Source: Pseudeuparius sepicola (Eukaryota > Arthropoda > Insecta > Coleoptera > Anthribidae). From it: DNA of 64,000 nucleotides. Location of the stretch: NCBI GenBank assembly GCA_963920635.1, contig OY987298.1, positions 2,914,001 through 2,978,000 of the forward strand, written 5' to 3'. Positions within the stretch are counted from its first letter, which is position 1; every line of letters begins with the position of its first letter. Position numbers and translations under genes: made by a program. Shown here piece after piece: positions 33,922-44,939 of the stretch. The notes below the pieces were generated by a model. That model was given only the letters and a program-made list of their open reading frames with translations. It was not told the origin of the DNA and searched no databases.

Positions 33922-34586
33922 CACGGGCGTAGCCAAGGGGGGGGTTTCGGGGGTTCAAACCCCCCCGAAATAAGCAAAATATTACCTAATATTATACCGA
34001 AAAAATACGAGGAGTGAAGAGTAAAATTATTATTACGTTTGAATATATGTAGTAATAGTAGCGCCTAGCGCCATCTTTTGACGAGAGGCAGACGCAGTTG
34101 CAGCCGAACTTGCCTACCCCGAAATCTAGTTTGGAATGCCTAGATATGTGCGATAAAAACCTTTATCCTTATATTTACACATTACTACAAATCTTGGCTA
34201 CCATTCCTGTATCCACTGCTACCCCAGAAAGGTCTTTCTCGAGCCTAAGGAGACTGAAAAGCTATTTACGAAACACTACAAGTGAAAACAGACTTAATGG
34301 TTTGGCTCTAATGAACATTCACTATGGAACAGAAATTCATGCAGATGAAGTAGTGGATATATTTAAAAGAAAAAGCCGAAGATTTCTTCTTTAATGGTTT
34401 TAGATTTAGCGCAGAGGAACGAAATTAATTTATCCATTTCATTTAAAGTTAAGAACTTTATAAATATGTCGTAGTTTTTCGGATGAACATATAGATATTA
34501 AATTTCATGTAAGTATATTTTTGTTGTTTTATTTACTTCTCACACTAAACCCCCCCCCCCAAAACTAAATCCTGGCTACGCCCGTG
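33922..34586 (+). mobile_element. hAT element, strongly deleted (copy 2), with 8-bp target duplication
   Basis: 665 bp. Left end CACGGGCGTAGCCAAGG, right end CCTGGCTACGCCCGTG. It is flanked by a perfect direct repeat CTAAGGTA at 33914-33921 and 34587-34594, the 8-bp duplication characteristic of hAT transposition. Inside are the same non-coding 5' region and the same C-terminal frame as copy 1, with everything between removed. Confidence 0.93.
34098..34394 (+). pseudogene. hATC dimerisation fragment, copy 2
   Basis: 98-codon open frame beginning MQPNLPTPKSSLECLDMCDK; after the first residues it equals the minus-strand frame 25048-24749 except N-to-Y (PYIYT) and N-to-S (LKSYL). The stop is shared. 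The frame carries the whole hATC block but no catalytic core or DNA-binding finger, so on its own it could at most interact with a transposase. Confidence 0.85.
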
Positions 34587-34594
34587 CTAAGGTA

Positions 34595-36351
34595 CCCTAC
34601 CTAATTTAAGACTATAAAAAAATAACTCAAATATAATATACAAGGTGTTCCTAAATATCATGTACATACGGAAGGGGGTGATTCTTTGGCTCATTTCACG
34701 ACTAAAACTTCATATAAACATAGGTCCGCAAACGCTTCGTTACTGATCTGCAGGGTGTTGAAATTTCAAGATTTTTTTAGTGTTTTCTTTATAGCTCCTA
34801 TCAAAGAAAATGATGATACTAAGTATCATTTTCTTTGCTCCTATACAGTTTATGAGATATGTAGTTCAAATTTTAAATATAGGTTGCGCTATAGGGCCTA
34901 GCATTGGGGATGCTAATTGGTTGTGTGAATCTACAGGGAGATATTTTTTCATCATACATTTCTTGTTTTGTTTAGAAACTTTTTGGTGGTGTCCAGCTAT
35001 TTTCTGTAATTCCCTAGATGAAATTAAAATTTTAAAATTAGTCTAGTAGGCTCTGGTTTTATTTGGATAATCGCTTGTTTTTATTAATTTCTGACAGTTC
35101 GCATTTGAAATCGTAACTTGTTCATAAACTAAAGGTGTCAGTTTTAAACTGTAAAGTCTAACACCCTGTATCTCCGCAACTGGGAGCCTCAGAAGCTTCA
35201 TATCAACCTTAAATTTGACGGCTCATCTGCTCATGTGACACGCCAAGTTTGAAGAAAATATCTCGTATACTTCCAGAAATACTAAGAAATATGTGTATTT
35301 TTCTCCAAACTTCTACGCTCTGTATAAAAAAAACTATGGCCCGTAGGAGAAAAAAATATATGAAGAAGTGCACTTATTTTGACTCCAAGAATACCTGGTT
35401 TCATTTTTGACCATCAGTTCAGTTACACCCTGTATGTATATTTTTGAAAACTGCGTGACGCCTATGTCCTATATTCTTTTTGTGACCCCCATTTGAGTTT
35501 TTTATGCTGTTTCGAATGACTTTAGCAATACTATACCTACATTTTTTTATAGTCTAGTCTAAAGACGCGTTTTCATTGGATCGCCCTATGCGTACTATCC
35601 CATTTAAAAACAATAATTCTGATTTTATTATACGGGTGTAACTTTGATAAGTACAGAAATTTTAAGGGCAGGTCGGGAAAAATGCACTTGTTACGCCTAT
35701 GCAATTAAAATTTTTCTAAAGTGCATATTAACGTCAGAAATAATTTTTTTTAAAACGCTATTAAAACCCCTTTTTCCGACGCTACGGCCATGGGTCCTTG
35801 ACCTTGCCGGGACCAGCTGGAACTGAGGCCGGTTCCGGCGGATCCCCCCCAATTCCGCCGTGCAGCGTTGTCAGACGTATAGCTCTTTCACAGTATTTCA
35901 GGAATAGTCTTTCAACTAGTTTTTGAACAAATCTTTAATGGTTCTTTTAGCGAATAGCATGCAAAAAAACTACCTTTCGGATGCCTGGATGATTTTCCTT
36001 GCGGGTGTCGTACTCCTTTCTTATGTTATCCAAAAATCCTCTCGAAAATCACAAGAAGCACTAGGTAGGTAACTGGTTGCCAGTCGAATCGCTTTTTCCG
36101 AGGCTTTTTCGCAGTATTTGAAGAATATTGACGCAACCATGTATCATTTGGTGTATGTGGAGATTAAATAAATAAATAAATAATTTTTGGACAACTCCTT
36201 AAAGGTTCTTTTAGCGAATAGCTCGACGAATAGCATGAAAAAGCCTACCTTTGAGATGCATCGATTATTTTTACTATTTTCTTGTGTTTAGATACTATCC
36301 AAAAATCTTCACAAAATCACATAAAGCACTAAGTACCTACCTAACTAGTGG
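34595..36351. other. Repeat-rich spacer
   Basis: CAAGGTGTTCCTAAATATCA at 34642 and several CACCCTGTAT words (35161, 35424) mark ends of eroded MITEs. GATACTAAGTATCATTTTCTTTG near 34813 forms a short palindrome with the preceding CAAAGAAAATGATGATACT. 35755-35860 is GC-rich without a frame. (AATA)n at 36168. No gene supported. Confidence 0.45.
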
Positions 36352-36745
36352 CACTGTTTTTATACGATGGTCGCGAAGGTATAACACTTCATAGTCTCTT
36401 TTTACGGAAATACGAACAAAACACTTGTTTTTTTTTTCACTGCACACTTAAAGCGGCGCGATGCCAAATATTAGGGACGTCTCGGTTTCCCTCAGCTGAT
36501 TTATTCCAACGGGGACTCGACTAGGTGGATTGTACAATTAGATCCATACCGTATGCGTCTAATAAAACCCGAATTTTCGCGAACCCTTGAAGCTGCTTCT
36601 TTTATCCTCGCGCGTAATTGGGGTACCTAGTAGGAACCTATCTAGCACTGTTTTCATACGAAGGCCGCGAACGTTTAACACTGCATTTCTTAACGGAAAT
36701 ATGAAAAAATCACTTGTTATTTCACTGCAAATTCGTAGCGGCAAT
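36352..36745 (+). repeat. Two diverged direct repeats of ~105 nt
   Basis: 36352-36460 and 36640-36745 share GCACTGTTTT(T/C)ATACGA, GGTCGCGAA/GGCCGCGAA, AACACT.CAT, ACGGAAATA and CACTTGTT..TTTCACTGCA in order, about 75-80% alike by eye. Open frames over the second copy (several, overlapping on both strands) show no recognisable domain. Confidence 0.6.
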
Positions 36746-37319
36746 TGCAACAGGTTTGGACATCACTGCTGGTCCAAAAAAATGGCGAACGGATCTGGAA
36801 AAATGTACAGAAGCAGGTTCAGTTCCGACGACAGTTCGTAAAACAAAGCAAAGTAACGGAACAATATCAGTTAGCGAGACGCGACGTTTGCATACGCGTC
36901 CACGTTTTGGAAACAGAATTGTTATACCACAGAATAGCCACACGTAAGGCATTCTGTATAATAATAAATTGCTTGTTGAAGCTGGCGCTCCCAAAAATTA
37001 CAGGCGGACGCGGATCGATATCAATCAGCTGTTAAATCCCAAAATCGGACGGACGATCTTCGACTAGCGCGTCGGCTACGGCGCGGCGGTACGGTGACGG
37101 AGACGGCGTACGTGCGCACAAGCTGTCCCCAAACTGACTTAAAGTCCCTTAAATCCGATTTTTGATTTTCGCGGATTTATACGGGGTTTCATTCGTTATA
37201 AGTTAATCTACTATCTCGTATAATTATTACGCACAAAAACGGGTAAATCCATGTAAAAATCCACTACACAATTAAATTTATACGGAATTAAATTACTAAA
37301 TCAGGTAAATTTTCAGCAC
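36746..37319. other. Mixed-composition spacer with overlapping open frames
   Basis: 36746-37035 is open in several frames on both strands. Nothing in them matches a family I know. 37050-37110 is rich in CG. Confidence 0.35.
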
Positions 37320-37790
37320 ACTTGGCAACATAGTAGCGCCGCCCCGAGAGAAGTAGGGGCCGCGAGCCGCGAGCCGCGATTGGCTAATATCGCGCACTAG
37401 TTATGAGTAGTGGGGATCACCTGTAGTGTCGATGTCAAGTGGCGCCCCGCGCTTGCGCTCCTCGCCCAGCTGTAATTTAGTAGGTCGGCCGGGCCGGGCG
37501 GCGTGGAAATGGAGCAAAATCGAGTGAATCAGTGCCAGTGAATTCATTCGTAATTGTAATTATTGCGAGATTCGGCGCGGCGTCGTTTTTGTGTGAAGTT
37601 GGCGTCGGACGCCAGCGCCCGACGCCAACGTCATATGCCCGCGCCTGGCGAATCTCGGCGAAGGAATGTCGGGCAGTAGTCAAGGGCACGCAGAAGCTTA
37701 AATTCACCAGGAGGAGTCGCTGTTTTTCGGTTTTTGGGGACATTACGCGACATTTCGCCACCAAGTTTTTACGAAAAGTAAGAGGAATGG
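37320..37790 (+). promoter_or_regulatory. GC-rich island, putative promoter and first non-coding exon
   Basis: Strongly CG-rich against an AT-rich background. It has an inverted CCAAT (GATTGGCTA at 37378), a TCAGT initiator-like word at 37529, and donor-like AAAAGTAAGA (37774) and AATGGTAAGG (37786). An 11-bp stem GTTGGCGTCGG/CCGACGCCAAC lies at 37598-37629, nested in a longer pair CGAGATTCG/CGAATCTCG. No ATG frame with recognisable content. If it is a promoter, its gene's coding exons lie outside or are not recognised. Confidence 0.4.
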
Positions 37791-38051
37791 TAAGGAATTA
37801 ACTTGAGAGAGTTCCGAAACGGCAAAGGGTTAAAAAATGCGGAAATGATAAGCACGCCAATTTGACAGTCTTCCCCAACTATTTTCGGAACCGAATAATT
37901 TTTTATTTACAACCATGTATGTAATATCGACATTTCTGACTTTTTAGAAGTTTGAAAGTGTCAATTTTTTGACTTTTACTTCCCGCCCTCCCGCCCGGGT
38001 GGAAAGTTTACTTTATCTCGAGACACCTCGGTGTGTAATATACTATTAAAA
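37791..38051. other. Spacer
   Basis: Contains one eroded unit (GACAGTCTTCCCCAAC..TTTTCGGAACCGAATAATTT) of the tandem repeat that follows. Confidence 0.45.
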
Positions 38052-38370
38052 GTAGACAATAGACAGGACAACAACCCTGAGGGGGTTTAAAAGTGGCGCA
38101 CCATCAGGCAAGGGTAGAAAAATATTAAAAACGATGAACAAATCGGGGCCGCGCGTTAAATTCACATCAAATGACAGTCTTCCCCCACTTTTTTCGGAAA
38201 CGAATAATTTTTTAAAAGTAGATAATACATAGAACCACAACCCTGAGGGGGTTTAAAGGTGGCGCACTATCGGGCAAGGGTTGAAAAATATTAAAAACTA
38301 TGAACAAATCGAAGCCGCGCGTTAAATTCACGTCAAATTACAGTCTTCCCCCACTTTTTTCGAGATGATA
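38052..38370 (+). repeat. Tandem repeat, about two units of ~166 bp
   Basis: CCCTGAGGGGGTTTAAA recurs at 38075 and 38241; GCGCGTTAAATTCAC, GACAGTCTTCCCCCAC and GGAAACGAATAATTTTTTAA are shared. Differences of several percent between units. Confidence 0.8.
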
Positions 38371-40041
38371 GGGCTACAGGCGAACACTCGCTAAAAAAAA
38401 GTAACGCGCCGCTGCTCTACGCTCTACCCTATGGGTGGTTGTGGAAATTTGCAATTTTTACAGATAATTTGTATTTTAAAACAAATACTTTATTCAGTTG
38501 ATTGCCGATCAGAAATTTATTATCCCAAGGTGTCCCAAGAGATGGCTAATTATTAGTATAAAAAAATTGCGGCCTGAAAATCAGTTGTAAAATAGGTAGG
38601 TAGGTAGGTAGATACCTACTCCACAAAAGACTTGTCAAAAAATTATGAGTGTGAAATCAGCAATGAGTTTTCTAGCAATGACTTCTCCGAGCGGCGCTCG
38701 GATACATTTCTGCTGCCTAGGGACTTAAAATAACAGTAAAGTGATAAAAACTGACGTGTTTGTTAAATTATTGTGTGCGCCTGTGAAGAAAGCAATAAAC
38801 AGTTCGTCACAGCAACCGACATCATAAAAAAACGTGGATACCTACCAGCAGTAATTTTCAAAGGTACCTAGGTACCTAATTCTGCAAGCAGATTTATTCC
38901 ACTCTGAGATGCGGCAACGTCGCGGTATTCCCCTTCCTAATCTAACGTTATTCCCCTCCATCTCCTAGGGAGAGGTTAGACCTCCCCTCTAAGCGCTTCT
39001 AGTGACGATCCAGCGGCGTGCATTAAGCACGGATAAAGATTGATTTGCCCCATTTTCTAAACATTTTTCATTTTTCAGTTTTATGAACGTCCCCGATTAC
39101 GTGGTTAAAATTTCTGTACCTATCAAAGATACACCCTGTATTGTTAGAAGGCTTACAATTTTAAAACAACAAACAAATAAAATATCAGTTTGGCGGCTAC
39201 TGAAAAACCATTTAATAGCTCGCTACCGCCAAAACAGTAAAAACAATTTTATCTTGACAATAAGATTAAAACGGGTTTACAAATAAACGAAATACACATT
39301 TTTGCACACAATAACGACTATTTACAAAACGCCCGTAAAAGGTCCAACGTTTTTTAAATCGTTTCTTTTTCACTGGACGGTGAGACACCACAAAACACAC
39401 ATTTATAGTATTTTTTCAAACGGCATTCAACGGTACATTGTAGGCGACTTATATACAGGGTGTTTCATTTTTTTACGAAGTCTTCAAATAGTAGGTTAAT
39501 AAAGTCGATTTACGTTGTAGGCTGGTGCCAATACATTTTCGGAAAAATAAAATTTTTGACAGGCAAGCACCAGACGGAAAATTAACAAAGAAAAAAATAA
39601 AAAGAATATATCATTCAAAATGGTGAAATAGGGGGGGGGATTTAGGGGTTGAAGCTGTTTTTTAAAGATTTTCGACCAAACGTGATCTCCTAAAGGAAAA
39701 TGTTCTACACAAAACTTGTAGATATTTAAAAAATATAAAACTTTTATATAAGGCATTTTTCAACATAATTTCAAATTTTCCGGGAAAATGGAGATGAACC
39801 GATTTTTGTTTTTTTTTTATTTTTTTCTCTAGTAAAATAATTCAAGTTATACATCAAATTTTGTGAAAGTATACCTACCTTTCTTTGCATCTTTGCCTAC
39901 CCTGCCGTGTATAGATTTTGTTACGTCGTTTCGAACGGCGGCCATTTGATATGTGGCAGACAAAGCGAGTACGTTGTGACTTAATTTCGTGAATTTGTGA
40001 ATTGAAGGTAACAGTGATTAAGGGGAAAATATTCTCTTACG
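38371..40041. other. Spacer with microsatellite and MITE ends
   Basis: (GGTA)n at 38597-38620. CACCCTGTA at 39131 and ACAGGGTGTTTCATTT at 39457 look like MITE ends. 39620 has a G run. 39900-40041 is enriched for CG and leads to the THAP start at 40042. No other gene supported. Confidence 0.45.
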
Positions 40042-40112
40042 ATGGTGAATTGTTCAGCGTTTGGTTTCAAAAGCAGAAGTGAAAAGCAAGAGCCCGGGAT
40101 TTCGTTTCACAG
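40042..40112 (+). pseudogene. THAP domain first exon, one zinc cysteine lost
   Basis: ATG at 40042 opens MVNCSAFGFKSRSEKQ, then EPGISFHR before the donor GTAAAT in phase 2, the same phase as the THAP exon at 29816. The fold normally has C-x(2-4)-C; here Cys4 is followed by Phe9 where the second cysteine (as in GC) is expected, a one-base TTC/TGC type change. No second exon with ICxxHF was found in the next kilobase. Either a relic or a first exon with a distant partner. Confidence 0.6.
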
Positions 40113-41180
40113 GTAAATATTTAGCAAGCTACCTTTGAAAGATGCCCTAAAACTTAATTTTTTCTCAATATAACTTCTTCAAATTCCTTCTACCTTTTAG
40201 TATGATAAAGTGCATTGTTTTGTTTGTAAATAGGACCAATATAATTATTTTTTTAACATCGTTTTCACTGAAAATTTCTTAATCGATTATGATAGTTTCA
40301 TAAAATGTGGGCTGGTTTCCATGGGGGTGCATTATTTATTTTATTTTGATTGATTCGAAATCGCCGCAGATAAATATATTTCAGCACTTGACACTAGCTT
40401 TACATTTGGGAAATTATCTGCAAAAAAATAACAATATTTCAAATAAGATCAAAATTAACTATTTTTTCATTTTTAAAATTTTTGCGATATTGGATAAGAA
40501 CGTGTTTCATGGTCGTTTGACAAAAAAGGGGCAATTTCTGACAATCTCGTGACATTTTCAGAGTAATTTTTAGATAGAGAACGACACATAAAAACAATCT
40601 GATTTCTCCCGGGAATAAAGCTTCATATCTCTCGAAATAACCTCTTTAAAAATCCGAAAAAGTGATAAATTTCTCTATCAGACACCATTTTAAAGTAGAG
40701 ACATTTCAACGGTTAAAAAGAGCCCGGACAAAAAATAAAATCGAAAAAACATCAAAAAAACATGTGGATATCTCAGATTCCAGTAGTATAATCAAGACTA
40801 TTCAATGCGAAAAAGGTATACACATACCTTCACAAAATTTCAAGTAACATTTGAGGTTATGTTGAAATATGAGAGTTTTAGATTTTTTTAAGGTCTACAA
40901 CTTTTTTGTAGGGCATTTCACCGAAAATATATATTTTTTTGTTTTTCTCTTTGCTATGGCCTATAAACCAGGCCACGGTTGTCACGTAAACATAACATTA
41001 ATCACTCACTCAGGTTGATACGTCAAACTTTTGATAATAAAACACCTTGTACACTGAAAATGTGAATATGAATACATGATTTGTTATGACGCCGTGGAGT
41101 TGTTCAAATTCTGGACCACAAACGAAGCTGCTTTCTTTTTTCTTCACTCCCATAACGAATGTATTCCATTTTTAACCGAC
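40113..41180. other. Spacer
   Basis: GGGGCAATTTCTGACAATCT near 40529 recurs at 58245, marking a dispersed repeat. A 61-codon frame at 40662 is lysine-rich without a motif. Confidence 0.45.
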
Positions 41181-41520
41181 TTCAAAAAAGGAAGAGGTTA
41201 TTAATTCGGTTGTATTTTTATTTTTTTTTTATGTTTGTTACCTCAGAACTCCGTCATTTATAAACCGATTTGGACAATTCTTTTTTATTTGAATGGTTCC
41301 ATTTAAATTTGAAGAAAAAATTGCACCCCTAAGGGTGGACAAATAGGGGATGAAATTTCATATTTAACCGATTTCGATGATTATCTTTTTATTAGAAAGG
41401 GAGTAGGTACCTTAGAGGCGGCCCCATTTAAAATTGAAGAAAAAATTCCACCCCTAAGGGTGGAAAAATAGGGGATGATTGGACCGATTTCGATAATTCT
41501 TAATAATTCACTAAAAAATA
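41181..41520 (+). repeat. Second copy of the 1871-2436 repeat
   Basis: Begins GACTTCAAAAAAGGAAGAGG; shares CAGAACTCCGTCATTTATAA, CATTTAAATTTGAAGAAAAA and the CCCCTAAGGGTGGA unit with 1871-2436. Confidence 0.75.
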
Positions 41521-41550
41521 AGAAATAAACAAAATTTTAACAAAAAATTA

Positions 41551-41816
41551 AGACCGACTTCACAAATTTGCCCGTATGCACATTTCAACTAAAATTTTAG
41601 AAATATTTTTCTCTTTCTAAATTGAGTTATCTTTGGAGTCGGTGACAGTAAGTGTATGCAGGATATGATGTATTCATATCTAAGTAGATTTAAATTCCTT
41701 GCCTTGACTGTCGCCAAATCCAAAGATAACTCCATTTAGAAAGAAAAAAATATTTCTAAAATTTTAGTTGAAATATGCATAGGGGCAAATTTTTGAAGTC
41801 GGTTTTAATTTTTTTG
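41551..41816. repeat. Foldback repeat GACCGACTTCA
   Basis: Arms of ~100 nt: AAGACCGACTTCACAAATTT at 41551 and AAATTTTTGAAGTCGGTTTT near 41797, pairing through ATTTCAACTAAAATTTTAGA and GATAACTCCATTTAGAAAG. Confidence 0.75.
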
Positions 41817-42001
41817 TTATTTTTTTTTAGATTTACCACGATACACTTACCCACGTTATGTCACTAACGAATGGTGTTTAATGGCGGCTGCAGTTGTGTT
41901 TTACAATTTTTTATAGTTTACAGTGTAATGTGTCAAGAAAAAAGTGTAAACAACTGACTGATCATCAGTCCAGCTCGATAGTGCTTTGAAATAGGCCAAA
42001 A

Positions 42002-42124
42002 ATGCCGGGATGTGCAGTCAGCGTATGTCCAAATAATAACAGAAACAGTAAGGGAACGGAAATTAAGTATTTTATATAGATTTCCCAAGGACAATAATCT
42101 GGTAAGGAAACAGATTATTTATTG
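42002..42124 (+). pseudogene. THAP domain N-terminal fragment with frameshift
   Basis: ATG at 42002 opens MPGCAVSVCPNNNRNSKGTE, with zinc pair C4-x4-C9, then IKYF and a stop. Moving one base restores YRFPKDNNLVRK, the FPK segment of a THAP domain, so a one-base change has broken the frame near 42075. Upstream 41880-42000 has GC-richer leader sequence. Relic of a THAP protein or P-like element. Confidence 0.65.
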
Positions 42125-42475
42125 AACAGATCATTAAAAATAAGGGACTCAACAGAGTTTATGTCTGGTTTATGCAGCAAATAAAATAGAATGTGCAACA
42201 AAAAATTAGCCTTGTTATGTTTAAAGGGAATCATTATTTGATCCCTATTTTACTCACTATTTATTATGTTCTTTTGTTTGTTGTTTAACTATAAACTAAG
42301 CATTAGTTGTGCAGGTTGTGCTTGTGTCGAGGTTTGTGTGCATTAATTGGTAAATAAGGCTTTAATTGACATAAACCGACATAAACACTGGAAGGAAAAA
42401 GTTATATTTTTGGTAAGGCTTTGAATTTTATTTATCAATATCTTTGCTCTATAACAAGTCCTCTGTAAAATACTT
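42125..42475. other. Spacer without recognised feature
   Basis: AT-rich; nothing supported. Confidence 0.4.
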
Positions 42476-43060
42476 TTTTATTATACTTCTTTGAAAACAC
42501 CTTATTTGCATCTGTTTTAGCAATAATGAAAGATGGGGTTTTTCGGGCTAGCGCACGGAAACAGCGCATGGAAAAACTTTCCGTGCGCTGAATAAAAGTA
42601 CCGAATATATGACTTTAAAATAGAAATATACAGCAAAATAAACTAAATTTAAGAAACTCTATATGCTCTCTGATATTTAACATATACCTGTTTTGTATTT
42701 TAATTCGTAAGTGTTTCAATATTTAGATACATTTCTGTAATATTTTTGACGTTTTATTCACCTTATCTGACAATAACTAATTTACAACAAAGCACCTTTG
42801 AAATAATTTGAGAGTAACCATGGAAACGCATCATACATACCAAACACTATATTGTCTGGATTGTTTATTTTTTGTCAATTAAATTTATTACAATATGTCA
42901 ATAAAATGTTTTAAGTTTCCATTTTCAAAGAAGTTTAATAAAAAATATCGTTCATTACATGTCCAGAAATAGATTTTTCCGTGCTTGCATGACTTGCATG
43001 AATTTGTCACGCGCGCACGGAAAAATCTTTATTTCCAGACTAGTAATGAAATATACTATT
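42476..43060 (+). mobile_element. MITE with paired hairpins, copy 3
   Basis: Same start and end as 20700-21314. Both hairpins present (GCGCACGGAAA at about 42552; 3' pair from GTCCAGAAATAGATTTTTCC at about 42960 to about 43040), though the inner CCCGTGT stem is deleted. Confidence 0.8.
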
Positions 43061-43694
43061 TTTCGATGGAAAGTTTGTGTCGATAGAAGCCAAAACTTAG
43101 TTCAGGATTACCTTATACTTACAATAAATGTATTATTTAGATACCTATATGATATTTTTTTATTGTCTACCAATATACGGTCTTTTAAAAGAAAAATCCT
43201 GTTAATTTAACAAAATATACAAGAATTTTATTTGCATGCATACTATTAGCTAAAACGCAAAGAAAAGAAAACAAATTATTTGTAAAATTATAAATATAAA
43301 ATTAAATGTGTTTTTTATCAACAGAATATTCATTCATTTATCTAGTAATATAACCTACATATTTTTAACAGCATTTATTTAAAAGAAAACGTTTAAAATA
43401 AGCAAAAACCCATAAAAAAAGTGTCTATTGCCGTGTAAAACATATGGAGCAATTTAAATTGATTCGCAACTGACGTCACAAGGTGCGACAGAGATAGGCA
43501 TATGGATGCGCAATGACCTAGGTACCGTGGGTAAGTGTACCGTGAGATTTACGAATATAATCCAGGGTGGACGCCCATGTAGCCAAGCGCCTCCAGACCA
43601 GGACCGGCTTCGGAATTTTTCCAAAATAGAAAACCAAACTCGACGGCGTCATAACCGACGCGTACCACACCGATTTATAGTCGACCCGAAGCGC
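43061..43694. other. 3' UTR / downstream region of the receptor gene
   Basis: On the minus strand this follows the stop codon at 43695. 43590-43694 is GC-rich like the last exon; the rest is AT-rich. AATAAA on the minus strand near 43378 is a possible polyadenylation signal. Confidence 0.4.
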
Positions 43695-43886
43695 TTAGAC
43701 GCAGCTCTCGGGCAGCCGGCTGGCCATCAGCCGCTCCTTGATCGCCTGCCCGTTGAGTTCGAGGTCGGCGGCTCGCGACAACGTCGCCGACGCGCCGTTG
43801 CCGAGCCTCAGCTCCTTCGGCCGGCAGTCCCTGGGGAACGTGCCGGCGCCCTGGCCGACCGCCACCGGGTTGCTGTACTGGTGGTA
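43695..43886 (-). CDS. Transmembrane receptor (sidestep-like IgSF candidate), last exon
   Basis: Acceptor GATTTCCAG, phase-0 entry at 43886, 63 codons and TAA (43697-43695). It begins YHQYSNPVAVGQGAG and ends IKERLMASRLPESCV. The final S-C-V fits a class I PDZ-domain ligand, expected at the cytoplasmic end of a receptor. The exon is very GC-rich (third positions mostly G/C) in an AT-rich region, as are the transmembrane exon and nothing else nearby, which argues for selection. The assignment to the sidestep/nephrin-like group is from memory of tails with NPDVIP-like and ESCV-like motifs and needs a search. Confidence 0.7.
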   Translation of the reverse strand, partial: YHQYSNPVAVGQGAGTFPRDCRPKELRLGNGASATLSRAADLELNGQAIKERLMASRLPESCV

Positions 43887-44108
43887 CTGGAAATCACGGT
43901 ACACCCCGATTATTGTAAGTAGTCCCGATTAGAGGCCCTGTATGACACGAGAAGTGACAGTTATTCGTTTTAACAGAGGTTGGACAACAGATTTTGGCAG
44001 ATCTAGTAACATTGTTTTTATTATATTCTTATCTTGGCGGGTGCCTGTTTGTCAACAAAACTGTCGACAAATTATTGAGCGTGCTCGTTTTCTTTTGCAA
44101 AAAGGAAT

Positions 44109-44274
44109 GTTAACAGTTAAAAGTGACATCTTGTGTAATAAGAAACTGCAAGAATTCTGAGCAGGATGAATTTTTCATAACACCCTTTCCAAAAAGCGCA
44201 GAAGAACGAGCACGATGGTGTAAATGAAATACCCTAACATGAGAGTTGGAAATGATACGAAAATTTGCGAGGTA
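44109..44274 (+). pseudogene. THAP domain remains, 5' part
   Basis: MLTVKSDILCNKKLQEF then a stop, a frame change, and FITPFPKSAEERARWCK (the FPK-S-x-EER-RW segment of THAP domains), then stops, ending near a GAGGTAAGTA donor at 44271. Several disabling changes. Confidence 0.6.
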
Positions 44275-44828
44275 AGTAAATTTAATGACATAAGTATCTC
44301 TAGTTCCTTTTTATTGTTTGTTTGATCTGTAATTTTAATCTGCAGAATAATTTTCTTAATCTGCATCAGCAACATAACATAAGATATTTAAATTAATATA
44401 CGTATTAAATATTAGTACCTACATATTTATTTTCAATAAAAGTCCATAAGGTTCTACCAACCCCCTATTAGAATTCTTATGAAAATTTCTCAATGTTAAA
44501 GAGGCCTTTCAAGGAGGTAAAAACCAGGTATATTTACTGGACCGGGATAGGCATTTTTCGTTTCATGGAATAATAAAAATGTAAGTAAGTATATGTGTTA
44601 GAGAGAGGAAGTTTTGAAGGAGCTTTATTTTATACCAAGACCAACAAAATCGGACAAAAAAGAAGTTAACACGGGTGGGAATATAAAGAACCCTTTTTGT
44701 GTAGTCAGTTAAATGTGTGAGCTTATATTCCATTACAAATTTCTTGCTGATAAAAAAATAGCATTTGATGGCAGCGTTTTATTATGTTTAGGTAGCTTAA
44801 ATTTATAGTTCTTTAACTTTCACAGGTT

Positions 44829-44939
44829 CACTTCTGTGACATGGATTTTGAGTGTCAGGTTGTGCTGAAGAAAGGATCATCTCCTGCAACGTTTGATGAA
44901 CGTGACTTTAGCAAGAAAGAGCAATTATTATTAGTTTGA
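44829..44939 (+). pseudogene. THAP domain remains, 3' exon
   Basis: After TTTCACAG the frame reads VHFCDMDFECQVVLKKGSSP then ATFDERDF to a TGA at 44937-44939. HFxxxDFE...LKKGxxPxxFD is the end of a THAP domain. The preceding exon supplies the FPK half (44109-44274). Confidence 0.55.

Noticed and set aside
36587..37035. Possible Myb/SANT or MADF fragment (frame with GLDITAGPKKWRTDLEK)
   Set aside because: Superficial resemblance only; no tryptophan spacing or helix pattern of the family and the frame overlaps others on both strands.
43506..43922. 138-codon plus-strand frame
   Set aside because: Shadow of the receptor's last exon; minus strand has consistent splice phase and stop.
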